Source: Pseudomonadota bacterium
GTDB taxonomy: Bacteria > Pseudomonadota > Alphaproteobacteria > Rhizobiales > Aestuariivirgaceae
Length of the DNA: 64,000 bases
Assembly: GCA_020161855.1 (NCBI GenBank)
Contig: JAIUNJ010000003.1
Location: 248,001-312,000 of the forward strand
Reading direction: 5' to 3'
The notes under the pieces are model-generated. The model was not told the DNA's origin and made no database searches. It saw only the letters and a list, made by a program, of their open reading frames with translations. Position numbers and translations under genes: made by a program. Of this stretch, positions 8,142 through 17,312 are shown piece after piece. The stretch's first letter is position 1. Each line of letters starts with the position of its first letter.

Positions 8142-10415
8142 ATGGACAAGCCCACGCCCAACCGCTGGAAGCGCTTCACCGACTGGGACGAGAGGCCGCT
8201 CCGCCTCGACAAGTTCGCGGCGGAAGACTGGAAGCATGGCTTTTCCGCCTTTTCCAGCCCGGCCGATCCGAAGCCGGCGGTGAAGATCGAGGGCGGCAAG
8301 GTTGTCTCGCTTGATGGCGTGCTCGAGCACGACTTCGACATGATCGACCGCTTCATCGCCACCTATCATCTCGATCCGGACATCGTACCGGAGGCCATGG
8401 CGATGGATTCAGCCGAGGTGGCCCGTATGCTGGTCGACATGCATGTCCCGCGTGAGAAGCTTGTGCGCCTTGCCCATGGCATGACGCCCGCCAAGCTTGC
8501 CGACGTGGTCTCCCGCCTCAATGCCCTCGAGATCGCCTTCGCCTATTCCAAGATGCGGGCCCGCAAGACACCGGGCAACCAGGGCCATGTCACCAACGCC
8601 AAGGACGACCCGCTGCAGCTTGCCGCCGATGCCGCCACCGCCGTGGCGCTGGGCTTCGATGAGGTCGAGACCACCATGCGCGTGGCGCGCAATGCCTGGT
8701 CCAATGCCGTGGCCTGTGCCATCGGTGCAGCCGTCGGTCGCTGGGGCACGCTGTTCCAGTGTTCGAGCGAGGAAGCCGAGGAACTGCGCATCGGCATGGC
8801 GGGCTTCACCTCCTATGCCGAAACCGTCTCCGTCTATGGCACGGAAAAGACCTTCGTCGACGGCGACGACACGCCCTGGTCCAAGGCCTTCCTCGCTGCT
8901 GCCTATGCCTCGCGCGGCATCAAGATGCGTTGCACGAGCGGCGCCGGCTCCGAGCTTCTCATGGGTTTCCACGAGTCAAAGTCGATGCTCTATCTCGAGG
9001 CGCGCTGCCTCTGCCTGCAGCGGGGCATGGGCGTGCAGGGCACGCAGAACGGCGGCATCGATGGCGCCCCCGTCACCGCCACGGTGCCCGGCGGCATGCG
9101 CGAGATGATGGCGGAAAACCTGCTCGCCGTCTGGCTCGATCTCGAATGTGCATCCGGCAACGATGCGCGCCCGACAGAGTCGGAAATCCGCGTCGGCGCC
9201 AAGATCATGCCCTATCTCATCGCAGGCTCAGATCTCATCTGCTCCGGCATGGGCTCGATCCTCAAATACGACAACTCCTTCAACCCTTCGCTCATCAACG
9301 GCGAGGAACTGGAAGACTATCTCATCCTGCAACGCGACTTCGAGGCCGATGGCGGGCTCTCGCCAGTGCCGGAGGGCCAGGCGCTGGAAGTGCGCAGCCG
9401 CGCCGTGGAGGCGCTCGCCGCCGTCTATGAGGAACTGGGCCTTGCCACGGCCACGCCGGACATGAAGGTGAGCGTCGTCGTGGCCTCGGGCTCCGACGAA
9501 ACGCGCAGCTTCACCCCGCGCGACGTGGCCCTGATCAGCGAGGAGATCAAGGCCCGCAGCATCACCGTCATCGATGTCATCAAGGCCCTGGCGAGCCGCG
9601 GCTACCGTGAGGAGGCCGAAAACCTTCTCAACGTGGTGAAGCTCCGTGTCTCGGGCGACTATCTGCAAACCTCCGCCGTGGTGCGGAACGGCCATGTGGT
9701 CAGCGCCGTCAACGATCCCAACGACTATCAGGGGCCGGGTTCCGGCTACCGCCTTTCGGAAGACCGCCGCCGCGAGATGCTCGGCATCCGCGACGTGCTC
9801 GACCAGAAGGAAGTGCTGCGTTCCGAGGCCCTGCACCAGCATGATGAATCCCGCAACATCGACTACAAGACGCTGGGCGAAGCAAAGCCCTCGGACGACA
9901 CAAAGGATGTCGTCATCGGCATCAGCCCCGGCTTTGGCCTCAAGCTCTTCCAGACCACGGCCGGGCACCGCCTCTCGGATGTGCTTTCCGTCATGGTCGA
10001 GGCCGTGAAGGCCCGTGGCCTCACCCCCCGCATCGTGCGTTTCCGCCACACGGCGGATACATCCTTCCTCGGGCTCTCGGCGGCGCGGCTGGCGGGCTCC
10101 GGCGTCGGCATCGGCATCCAGTCGAAAGGCACTGCTGTCATTCACCAGAAGGACCGCCTGCCCCACAACAATCTCGAACTCTTTTCCAATGCCCCGATCA
10201 CCCGGATCGAGCACTATCGCGGCATGGGGGCCAATGCCGCCGCCTATGCCCTCGGTGAAATGCCCGAGCCTGTTGTCGTGCCCACACGCGGCGAGGCCAT
10301 GGGCGCGCGCTATCACGCCCGCGTCGCCATGATCTACGCCATCGAAACCGAAATGACGGCAGAAGGCGCAAGCCCTGTCGAAGTTTCCGTCACCTTCAAG
10401 GGAGCACGGTCATGA
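8142..10415 (+). CDS. B12-dependent diol/glycerol dehydratase, fused large+medium subunit
   Basis: The 757-residue product joins two chains that are separate in enteric Pdu/Dha systems. Residues 1 to about 560 match the large (PduC) chain, with WKRFTDWDERPL, GNQGHVTN and AGSDLICSGMGSI. Residues about 585-757 match the medium (PduD) chain, with VVIGISPGFGLKLF, GSGVGIGIQSKGTAVIHQKD and NLELFSNAPI. The enzyme uses adenosylcobalamin to convert 1,2-diols or glycerol to aldehydes (1,2-propanediol to propionaldehyde). There is no N-terminal encapsulation-type helix. The small subunit follows with an ATGA overlap. No reactivating-factor (DdrA/PduG) gene is in the window. Confidence 0.93.
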   Translation: MDKPTPNRWKRFTDWDERPLRLDKFAAEDWKHGFSAFSSPADPKPAVKIEGGKVVSLDGVLEHDFDMIDRFIATYHLDPDIVPEAMAMDSAEVARMLVDMHVPREKLVRLAHGMTPAKLADVVSRLNALEIAFAYSKMRARKTPGNQGHVTNAKDDPLQLAADAATAVALGFDEVETTMRVARNAWSNAVACAIGAAVGRWGTLFQCSSEEAEELRIGMAGFTSYAETVSVYGTEKTFVDGDDTPWSKAFLAAAYASRGIKMRCTSGAGSELLMGFHESKSMLYLEARCLCLQRGMGVQGTQNGGIDGAPVTATVPGGMREMMAENLLAVWLDLECASGNDARPTESEIRVGAKIMPYLIAGSDLICSGMGSILKYDNSFNPSLINGEELEDYLILQRDFEADGGLSPVPEGQALEVRSRAVEALAAVYEELGLATATPDMKVSVVVASGSDETRSFTPRDVALISEEIKARSITVIDVIKALASRGYREEAENLLNVVKLRVSGDYLQTSAVVRNGHVVSAVNDPNDYQGPGSGYRLSEDRRREMLGIRDVLDQKEVLRSEALHQHDESRNIDYKTLGEAKPSDDTKDVVIGISPGFGLKLFQTTAGHRLSDVLSVMVEAVKARGLTPRIVRFRHTADTSFLGLSAARLAGSGVGIGIQSKGTAVIHQKDRLPHNNLELFSNAPITRIEHYRGMGANAAAYALGEMPEPVVVPTRGEAMGARYHARVAMIYAIETEMTAEGASPVEVSVTFKGARS

Positions 10416-10831
10416 GCTTCACCAGGCATGATTATCCTCTGGCGGAACATCATCCGGACCGGATGAAGGGCAAGCGCGGCAAGCCGCTCTCGGAGCTGAC
10501 GCTCGATGCCGTGCTCAGCGGTGCCGTCACCATTGAGGATCTGCGCATCACGCCCGCCGCCCTTCAGGCCCAGGCGGATGTCGCCCGCTCCGCCGGCAGG
10601 CCGCGGCTTGCCGACAACTTCCTCCGCGCCGCCGATCTCGTCGATGTGCCACAGGATGTCATCATGGAAGTCTATGAACTGTTGCGGCCCGGCCGTGCCC
10701 GCAACAGGGAACAGTTGCGCGAGGCCGCCGCCACCATGCGCGATGTCCACAAGGCACCGCGCATTGCGGACTTCATTGAAGAAGCAGCTGATGTTTACGA
10801 GAGGCGCGGACTTTTCTCCAAACGTTTCTGA
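10412..10831 (+). CDS. Diol/glycerol dehydratase small subunit
   Basis: This 139-residue protein matches the small (gamma, PduE-type) chain: DYPLAEHHPDRMKGKRGKPL at the start, then LDAVLSGAVTIEDLRITPAAL and the helical C-terminus ending in YERRGLFSKRF. It overlaps the fused large/medium gene by 4 bp, so the pair forms one enzyme. Unlike PduE of microcompartment systems, it has no amphipathic encapsulation helix before the conserved domain, suggesting the holoenzyme is cytosolic. The next gene starts 15 bp downstream with a strong AAGGAGG site, so transcription probably continues. Confidence 0.93.
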   Translation: MSFTRHDYPLAEHHPDRMKGKRGKPLSELTLDAVLSGAVTIEDLRITPAALQAQADVARSAGRPRLADNFLRAADLVDVPQDVIMEVYELLRPGRARNREQLREAAATMRDVHKAPRIADFIEEAADVYERRGLFSKRF

Positions 10832-10846
10832 CCAAGGAGGTCAATC

Positions 10847-12517
10847 GTGGTTGCCCAGTCCTATCCCTTCAATCTCGGCCGCTACTCCCGCAAGATCAAC
10901 ACGCGCAGCAAGACGGCGCAGCAATGGTTCGATCGCGGCCTCGCCTGGTGCTATGGCTACAATCACGATGAGGCGGTCCGCTGCTTCCAGGCCGCCGCCA
11001 AGGCCGATCCGGACTGCGCCATGGCGCACTGGGGCATCGCCTATGCCGCCGGTCCCAACTACAACAAGCAATGGAAGGCCTTTGACGTTCTCGATCTCCA
11101 GCGTTCTCTGCGCACAGCAAGAAAGGCAACGCTGAAGGCCCAGAAGCTCGCCAGGCGGGCAGGCCCCGCCGAACAGGCTCTCATCGCGGCCCTGCTGCAG
11201 CGCTACCCCGGCGACAACCCGGACGAGGTCACGCCGATCTGGAATGATGCCTATGCCGCGACGATGCGCGACGTCTATCGCAGCCACGGCGATGATCTGG
11301 ACATTGCGGCCCTCTTCGCCGAAGCGATCATGAACCGCACGCCATGGGCGCTGTGGGATATTGCCACCGGCAAGCCCGCCGAAGGCGCCGACACGCTGGA
11401 AGCCGTTGCCGTCCTCGAAAAGGCCATGGCGCAGCCAGGCGGAATGAGCCACCCCGGGCTGCTGCACATGTATATCCACTGCATGGAAATGTCGCCGACG
11501 CCGGAGAAAGCATTGCGGGCAGGCGATGCGCTGCGCGATCTCGTCCCCGATGCAGGCCATCTCCAGCACATGCCAACCCACATCGACGTGCTCTGCGGGC
11601 ACTACAACATGGTGACCGACTGGAACGAGAAAGCCGTCGTCGCCGACCGCAAGTATCTCAGGCACAAGGGTGCCGCGAACTTCTATTCGCTCTACCGCTG
11701 CCACAACTATCATTTCGTGGTCTATGGCGCCATGTTCCAGGGCCGCTACAAGGCCGCCCTCGCCGCTGCCGACGAGATGGTGGCAACGCTGCCGGAGAAG
11801 CTCCTGAAGATCGAGTCGCCGCCGATGGCAGACTGGCTCGAAGCCTTCATCCCCACCAAGGTTCATGTGCTGGTGCGCTTCGGCAAGTGGCGCGAGCTCA
11901 TCGCCGAACCGTTGCCCGCCAATGCCGCGCTGTTCTGCGTGACGACGGCCATGCTTCATTATGGCAAGGCCGTTGCCCATGCCGCCCTCGGCGAGGTGGC
12001 AAAGGCGGAAGCAGAAGCTGAGCTCTTTCGTGCGGCGCGCGAGCGCGTGCTACCTTCGCGCTATCTCTTCAACAACACGGCCATCGACATTCTCGCCGTC
12101 GCCAGTGAAATGCTGGAAGGCGAGATTGCCTATCGCAAGGGCGACATCGATGCGGCCTTCGCCCATCTCCGCCGCTCCGTCGAACTTGACGACAACCTCC
12201 CCTATGATGAGCCATGGGGCTGGATGCAGCCCACGCGCCATGCCCTTGGCGCGCTCCTCCTCGAGCAGGGCCGCGTTGCCGAGGCCGCATCAGCCTATAG
12301 CGCCGATCTCGGCCTTGATGCCACGCTGCGCCGCCCCTGCCAGCATCCGGACAATGTCTGGAGCCTGCATGGCCTCCACGAATGTCTGACCCGGCTTGGC
12401 GAAGACAGGGAGGCCGTGTTCATCAAGCAGCGTCTCGACATCGCCGCCGCCCGTGCCGATATCCCCATCTGCGCGTCCTGCTTCTGCCACCAGCGCGCCA
12501 TGAGCTGCTGCGACTGA
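10847..12517 (+). CDS. TPR protein, TTC38-like, with Cys-rich tail
   Basis: A 556-residue protein. It begins with WFDRGLAWCYGYNHDEAVRC followed by ADPDCAMAHWGIAYAAGPNY, the N-terminal signature of a TPR family related to eukaryotic TTC38; helical repeats continue to about residue 530. The last 16 residues hold five Cys and one His (CASCFCHQRAMSCC), which could bind a metal or form disulfides. There is no signal peptide. The start is GTG at 10847 with AAGGAGG 6 bases upstream. Its place directly after the diol dehydratase is striking, because a chaperone or reactivation function would be needed there. That role is a guess; the biochemical function is unknown. Confidence 0.85.
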   Translation: MVAQSYPFNLGRYSRKINTRSKTAQQWFDRGLAWCYGYNHDEAVRCFQAAAKADPDCAMAHWGIAYAAGPNYNKQWKAFDVLDLQRSLRTARKATLKAQKLARRAGPAEQALIAALLQRYPGDNPDEVTPIWNDAYAATMRDVYRSHGDDLDIAALFAEAIMNRTPWALWDIATGKPAEGADTLEAVAVLEKAMAQPGGMSHPGLLHMYIHCMEMSPTPEKALRAGDALRDLVPDAGHLQHMPTHIDVLCGHYNMVTDWNEKAVVADRKYLRHKGAANFYSLYRCHNYHFVVYGAMFQGRYKAALAAADEMVATLPEKLLKIESPPMADWLEAFIPTKVHVLVRFGKWRELIAEPLPANAALFCVTTAMLHYGKAVAHAALGEVAKAEAEAELFRAARERVLPSRYLFNNTAIDILAVASEMLEGEIAYRKGDIDAAFAHLRRSVELDDNLPYDEPWGWMQPTRHALGALLLEQGRVAEAASAYSADLGLDATLRRPCQHPDNVWSLHGLHECLTRLGEDREAVFIKQRLDIAAARADIPICASCFCHQRAMSCCD

Positions 12518-12551
12518 ACCCGCCACGCTCTCCACAGCCACGAGTAATTGC

Positions 12552-13241
12552 ATGTCCTGGAAAACTGACTTCCGCTCTCTCTACTATCTCGGCGCACCGG
12601 AGCCCGATGATCCCGTCATCGTGCCGAAGGAGACAGCGCTCCTCATCATCGACGTGCAGAACACCTATCTCGCGCGGCCCGAACGCAGCACGCTGACAGC
12701 CGATGAACAGAAGCGCTACGATCTCTGGACACCCTTTCACGAACGCATGCACAAGTCGGTCATCCCCCGCTCGGCAGAAATGTTGGACTGGGCCCGCCGG
12801 CGCGGCATCGAATGCCTCTTCGCGCGCATTGCATGCCACACCCGCGATGGCCGCGACCGCTCGCTCTCGCAGAAGCTTCCGGGCTGGAACAACCTGCTCC
12901 TGCCGAAGGACGATGAGCCCTCGCAGATCGTGCCTGAACTTTCGCCTGTGGCTGATGAAATCGTTGTCACCAAGACCACGGACTCGGCGCTGACCGGAAC
13001 CAACCTCCGTCTCATCCTTCATAATCTCGGTGTAAAAACAGTGATTTGCGCGGGAATTTTCACAGATCAATGCGTCTCCTCGACAGTCCGCTCGCTGGCC
13101 GACGAGAGCTATCAGGTGATCGTGCTGGAGGATTGTTGTGCAGCCGCCACCGATGAGCTTCACCGCAAGGAACTGGAGATCATCAACATGATTTACTGTC
13201 ATGTTATGTCGTCGCAGGAGCTGCGGAAAATTTCCGGATGA
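12552..13241 (+). CDS. Isochorismatase-family cysteine hydrolase
   Basis: A 229-residue alpha/beta hydrolase of the isochorismatase-like fold. The Asp-Lys-Cys triad is visible: LIIDVQN near residue 37, VVTKTTDSAL near residue 140 and FTDQCVSSTVRS near residue 173. The absence of a chorismate-type domain context and the active-site Cys point to an amidase or ureidohydrolase such as N-carbamoylsarcosine or biuret hydrolase-like enzymes, rather than a true isochorismatase. It lies 34 bp after the TPR gene and about 100 bp before the ABC importer, so it may act on a nitrogen compound brought in by that transporter. Substrate unknown. Confidence 0.88.
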   Translation: MSWKTDFRSLYYLGAPEPDDPVIVPKETALLIIDVQNTYLARPERSTLTADEQKRYDLWTPFHERMHKSVIPRSAEMLDWARRRGIECLFARIACHTRDGRDRSLSQKLPGWNNLLLPKDDEPSQIVPELSPVADEIVVTKTTDSALTGTNLRLILHNLGVKTVICAGIFTDQCVSSTVRSLADESYQVIVLEDCCAAATDELHRKELEIINMIYCHVMSSQELRKISG

Positions 13242-13347
13242 GCGCCTTGCAGCGCGCCAATCCTCTTTACGCTGAGGAAAAAATGGTGCTCAATAAGACC
13301 CCTGCGGAACAACACAAAGAGCGCAGCTTTTGTCCAGGGAGAGCGAC

Positions 13348-14511
13348 ATGACAAGAACTCCGATTTCCAGGCGAAACTTTATGCAGCAGTCGGCCCTCTG
13401 GGCCGCGGCCTTCGCCGGTGCCGGCGCTGCCACAACGGGCCTTGCCCATGCGGCGCGCGAGAAGGAACTGAACATCCTCTGCTGGGAGGGTTACAACTCG
13501 GCCCAGGTGCTCGATCCCTTCCGCTCCTCGCGCGGTGCCACGGTGAAGGCCGAGAGCCTCACCAACGATCCGACGATGATCAACCGCCTGCGCGCCGGCG
13601 AAACCAAGATCTGGGATCTGATCAACGTCAATAATCCCTGGGCCCGCAAGATCATGCTGCCCGAAGGCCTGATCAAGCCGCTCGACAAGAGCAAGTTCGA
13701 ACCCTTCTTCAACGCCATGATGCCGGAGTTCAAGGCGCCCTATAAGTGGGCCATGGATGAAGCCGGTGCCGAACTCATCGGCATGGCCCAGCGCTTTGGG
13801 CCCTACAGCTTCGTCGTCAACACCGACAAGGTCAGCCGTGCTGCCGCCGAGGATCAGGGCTGGAACCTGTGGAACGATCCGGCCAACGCCGGCAAGTATG
13901 GCATCCTCGAGTCCGACGACTGGAACGTCTTCTGCCTCTGCGCCATCTCGGGCTTTGATCCGTTCAAGGTCCACAGCGACGATGAAGTGGCAAAGTTCAC
14001 CGAAACGGCGAAGCGCGTCTTCAAGGGCGCCAAGCTGGTGGGTGACATCGCCACGATGAACCAGGCCATGGTGGCAGGCGAGATCGACTTCCATCTCACC
14101 GGCGGCACCTACTCCGCCTCGCCGGCCCGTGCTGACGGCCAGCCGCAGATCCGCGGCATCACGCCCAAGTCCGGCCCCTTCCAGGGCGGCAAGGGCGGCA
14201 TCGCCTGGATCGAGATCACCTCGGTCGTCAACAATCCGGAGCTTTCGCCGCTGGCCGAGGATTTCCTCGCCTATGTGCAGGCCCCGGATGTCTCGCACAC
14301 CGTGGCCTTCGCCGAAGGCACCTTCAACCCGGTCACGCAGATGGGCAATCCCGAATGCTTCAAGCTCTTCAGCAAGGAAGAGCTCGATGCCATCCAGTGG
14401 GACTCGCTGGCCGAGGAAATGGGCCGCAGCGTCGAGTACGATATCGTTCCGGACTACGACAAGCTGCTCGACATCATGACGGCTGCCAAGCGCGAAGCTT
14501 CCGGCGGCTGA
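13348..14511 (+). CDS. Spermidine/putrescine-type ABC substrate-binding protein, Tat-exported
   Basis: A 387-residue periplasmic protein of the PotD/PotF class. The N-terminus has a twin-arginine signal (ISRRNFMQ), a hydrophobic stretch and a likely cleavage after GLAHA. The mature part starts ELNILCWEGYNSAQVLDPF, as in polyamine-binding proteins. The start is the ATG at 13348 with AGGGAG upstream; an in-frame TTG at 13330 is less likely. It is followed by a hairpin and then the ATPase and two permeases, making a full importer. Because the genes run with the SDR and face the microcompartment operon, an amino-alcohol or aminoketone is a plausible substrate; this is inference. Confidence 0.92.
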   Translation: MTRTPISRRNFMQQSALWAAAFAGAGAATTGLAHAAREKELNILCWEGYNSAQVLDPFRSSRGATVKAESLTNDPTMINRLRAGETKIWDLINVNNPWARKIMLPEGLIKPLDKSKFEPFFNAMMPEFKAPYKWAMDEAGAELIGMAQRFGPYSFVVNTDKVSRAAAEDQGWNLWNDPANAGKYGILESDDWNVFCLCAISGFDPFKVHSDDEVAKFTETAKRVFKGAKLVGDIATMNQAMVAGEIDFHLTGGTYSASPARADGQPQIRGITPKSGPFQGGKGGIAWIEITSVVNNPELSPLAEDFLAYVQAPDVSHTVAFAEGTFNPVTQMGNPECFKLFSKEELDAIQWDSLAEEMGRSVEYDIVPDYDKLLDIMTAAKREASGG

Positions 14512-14528
14512 TCTCTCCTGACCAACAG

Positions 14529-14556
14529 CAACCCCTGCGAAAAGTCGCAGGGGTTG
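14529..14556 (+). other. Perfect 12-bp stem-loop between binding-protein and ATPase genes
   Basis: The arms CAACCCCTGCGA and TCGCAGGGGTTG are exact inverted repeats around an AAAG loop, 18 bp after the binding-protein stop. No T-run follows, so it is not a classic terminator. Such hairpins between a binding-protein gene and the downstream membrane genes commonly protect the upstream mRNA from 3' decay and raise binding-protein yield; that role is inferred here. Confidence 0.7.
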
Positions 14557-14582
14557 CGCATTCCTGATGACGCTTTGGACCT

Positions 14583-15650
14583 ATGACTGCCGCTTCTCCC
14601 ATTCTTTCGCTCCAGGCCGTGCAGAAAATGTTCGGCCCCCATGCCGCTGTTGATTCAATCGACCTCGATATCGCCGAGGGAGAATTCTTCACGATCGTCG
14701 GCCCCTCCGGCTCCGGAAAGACCACGCTGCTCCGCATGCTGGCCGGCATGGACCAGCCCACGAGCGGCAACATCCTGCTGCGCGGCCAGTACATCAACAA
14801 TCTTCCCGCCAACAAGCGGCCCACCTGCATGGTGTTCCAGTCGCTGGCTCTCTTTCCCCACCGCACCGTGGGGCAGAACATCGAATTCCCCCTCAAGATC
14901 AGGGGCGAGGATCCGGCCAAGCGCAAGGCCCGCGCCCTGCAGCTGATGGATCTGCTGCGCCTGCCCCAGAACTATTACAGCAAGAACGTCATGAAGTGCT
15001 CGGGCGGCGAGCGCCAGCGCGTGGCGCTGGCCCGGGCCCTGGCCTATGACCCGCAGATCCTCTTCTTCGACGAGCCGCTCTCGGCCATCGACTACAAGCT
15101 GCGCAAGACGCTTGAGAAGGAACTGAAGGACATCCACCGCGAAACGAAGAAGACATTCGTCTACATCACCCACTCCCTCGAGGAGGCCATGGTGATGAGC
15201 GACCGCATCGGCGTCATGCGCGCCGGCAAGCTCGTGCAGGTCGGCACGCCGCACGAGATCTACTCATCGCCCAACACGCGCTTCGTCTCGGAGTTCGTGG
15301 GCGACGTCAACGTCATCCCGGTCTCGCTCGGCAGCAAGAACCTGCTCAAGAGCGGGCTCGCACCCAAGGGCCTCAAGCCGCCGCGCGTGCCAGAAGGTTT
15401 CGAGAATGGCCATCTGGTGATCAGGCCGGAATATCTGCGCTTCCTCGCCAAGGCGGGCGATGCCGACAATGCCCTCACCGGCCGCCTCTACAATGAATAT
15501 GCCCTGGGTTCGCGCATCCAGTATCAGGTGCGCGTCGGCGATACGGTCTTCGTGGTGGAAAAGCTGCGCCAGCAGCCCTTCACCGGCAAGCTCGACGATG
15601 ATGTGATCATCGGCTGGGACGCCAAGGACGCCATCCTGGTGACGGACTGA
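14583..15650 (+). CDS. Spermidine/putrescine-type ABC transporter ATPase (PotA-like)
   Basis: A 355-residue ABC ATPase. Walker A is GPSGSGKTT near residue 40, the signature is CSGGERQRVALARAL, Walker B is ILFFDEPLS and the switch histidine is in YITHSLEEAM. A C-terminal TOBE-like domain (about residues 250-355) is as in PotA/CysA-type ATPases. It powers the importer formed with the binding protein upstream and the two permeases that follow at 3- and 3-bp spacings. The signature starts with C rather than L, a minor variation. Confidence 0.94.
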   Translation: MTAASPILSLQAVQKMFGPHAAVDSIDLDIAEGEFFTIVGPSGSGKTTLLRMLAGMDQPTSGNILLRGQYINNLPANKRPTCMVFQSLALFPHRTVGQNIEFPLKIRGEDPAKRKARALQLMDLLRLPQNYYSKNVMKCSGGERQRVALARALAYDPQILFFDEPLSAIDYKLRKTLEKELKDIHRETKKTFVYITHSLEEAMVMSDRIGVMRAGKLVQVGTPHEIYSSPNTRFVSEFVGDVNVIPVSLGSKNLLKSGLAPKGLKPPRVPEGFENGHLVIRPEYLRFLAKAGDADNALTGRLYNEYALGSRIQYQVRVGDTVFVVEKLRQQPFTGKLDDDVIIGWDAKDAILVTD

Positions 15651-15653
15651 AGC

Positions 15654-16490
15654 ATGTCGCCCGGCCTCCGCTCCGCCCTTCCTGTCGTGCTCTTCCTGAT
15701 CGCAGGCTTCGCTGCGCCGCTGATCGCGGTGATCTGGTTCAGCTTCATGCCAGCTCGCACCTTTTCCTTCGGCGGCACGCCGACGCTGGAAAACTACACA
15801 ACCATCATCGAGAGCAGCAACTACATCTCCTTCCTCTGGTCGCTCGGTCTCGGCGCCGTCACGGTGACACTCCTCGCCCTCATCTGCTACCCGATCGCCT
15901 ATGGCCTCGTGCGCATCTTCGGCAAGTGGTCGACGCTGATCACGCTGCTCTTCACCATTCCGCTGTTCGTCTCGGAGAACATCCGCCTCTATGGCTGGGT
16001 GCTCTTTCTCATCAAGAACGGCGTGCTCCTCGGCACCATCAAGTCGGTGTTCGGCGTCGAGCCTGAAAGCATCTTGTTCACCCTGCCGGCCATCGTCCTC
16101 GGCATGGTCTATGTCTACTTCCCTTTCATGCTGTTCCCCATGACGCTTGGCATCAGCATGGTCCCGCAGGACACGCGCGACGCCGCCATGGATCTCGGGG
16201 CCTCGCGCTGGCAGGTCTTCCGCGAGGTTGAGCTGCCGCTCTCCATGCCGGGTATCCTGATTGGCTGCCTGCTCACCTTCGTGCTTGCGGTCGGTGCCAT
16301 TGCCGAAGCCAAGGTTCTGGGCGGCCAGCAGATCATCCCGATCACGCACGACATCGAGATCGCCTTCACCTATGCGCAGAACTGGCCCCTGGGAGCCGCC
16401 CTGTCCGTGCTGCTCATGGCCGTGGTCGGCACGCTGGTGCTCATCGTCCTGCGCCGCTTCAATCTCGATCAGCTGCTGGGCCGGAGATAA
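15654..16490 (+). CDS. ABC transporter permease (PotB-like)
   Basis: A 278-residue inner-membrane protein with about six transmembrane helices, starting with LPVVLFLIAGFAAPLIAVIW. The EAA loop that docks onto the ATPase is visible as DLGASRWQVFREVELPLSMP near residue 180. This is the BPD_transp_1 family, PotB/PotH type. It lies 3 bp after the ATPase gene and 3 bp before the second permease, so all are in one operon. Confidence 0.93.
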   Translation: MSPGLRSALPVVLFLIAGFAAPLIAVIWFSFMPARTFSFGGTPTLENYTTIIESSNYISFLWSLGLGAVTVTLLALICYPIAYGLVRIFGKWSTLITLLFTIPLFVSENIRLYGWVLFLIKNGVLLGTIKSVFGVEPESILFTLPAIVLGMVYVYFPFMLFPMTLGISMVPQDTRDAAMDLGASRWQVFREVELPLSMPGILIGCLLTFVLAVGAIAEAKVLGGQQIIPITHDIEIAFTYAQNWPLGAALSVLLMAVVGTLVLIVLRRFNLDQLLGRR

Positions 16491-16493
16491 GCG

Positions 16494-17300
16494 ATGGAAA
16501 CCCGCGCTGTCCGCCTCCGCCATTCGCTGGTCACCGCCTGGACCCTGGCGGCCATCGTCTTCATCTATATCCCCACCATCTGCATCATCCTCGCATCGCT
16601 CACGGCAAGCCGCTATTTCCAGTTCCCGATCGCGCGCTGGGGCCTTGACTGGTGGCAGAAGACCCTGAACTCGATCGAGATCCGCCAGCTTCTCTCCACC
16701 TCCATCACCATTGCCCTCTGCGTCACGGTGATCGCGGTGACGCTGGCCTTCTTCGGCGCGCTGGCCTTCGCCCGCTACGATTGGAAGGGCCGGTCGCTCT
16801 ACCAGAAGATCATTCTTCTCCCGATCTTCTTCCCGCAGTCGGTGCTGGGGCTCGCCTTGCTTCTCTGGTTCAACACGCTGGGCTTGCCGCTGTCGTGGAA
16901 GACAGCGGTTTTCGCCCATCTCGTCTGGATCGTGCCGGTGGTGACGCTGGTCATCTCGATCCAGGTCTACAGCTTCGATCCAGCACTCGAGGAAGCAGCC
17001 TTCGATCTCGGCGCCTCGCGCCTTCAGGTGCTGCGCGAAGTTACGCTGCCCGTGCTCTTCCCCGGCCTCTTCTCCGGCTCGCTCTTTGCCTTCCTGCTCA
17101 GCTGGGGCAATTTTCCGCTCTCGCTCTACACAACAGGCGCCGACACAACGGTACCGGAATATCTCTACGCCAAGATGGTGGCGGGCTACACGCCGGGAGT
17201 TCCGGTTCTCGGAACCATCTCCACCATCGGTGCCATCGTGCTTCTGCTCGGCGGCTACGCGCTCATCACCGCGCTGCGCCGCACGCGCGCATCTGAATAG
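16494..17300 (+). CDS. ABC transporter permease (PotC-like)
   Basis: The 268-residue second permease of the importer. It has about six hydrophobic helices and the EAA loop DLGASRLQVLREVTLPVLFP near residue 165. It pairs with the PotB-like permease to form the channel. The SDR gene follows 12 bp downstream with a GGGAGGA ribosome site, so the dehydrogenase is very probably co-transcribed with transport, linking uptake to the first catabolic step. Confidence 0.93.
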   Translation: METRAVRLRHSLVTAWTLAAIVFIYIPTICIILASLTASRYFQFPIARWGLDWWQKTLNSIEIRQLLSTSITIALCVTVIAVTLAFFGALAFARYDWKGRSLYQKIILLPIFFPQSVLGLALLLWFNTLGLPLSWKTAVFAHLVWIVPVVTLVISIQVYSFDPALEEAAFDLGASRLQVLREVTLPVLFPGLFSGSLFAFLLSWGNFPLSLYTTGADTTVPEYLYAKMVAGYTPGVPVLGTISTIGAIVLLLGGYALITALRRTRASE

Positions 17301-17312
17301 GGAGGACAGATC

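Noticed and set aside
8142-10831. Diol dehydratase as lumen cargo of the BMC (Pdu-type compartment)
   Set aside because: No N-terminal targeting helix on any chain, no reactivase or pduO/pduL-type genes, and a separate operon on the other strand. It remains possible only as a cytosolic source of aldehyde.
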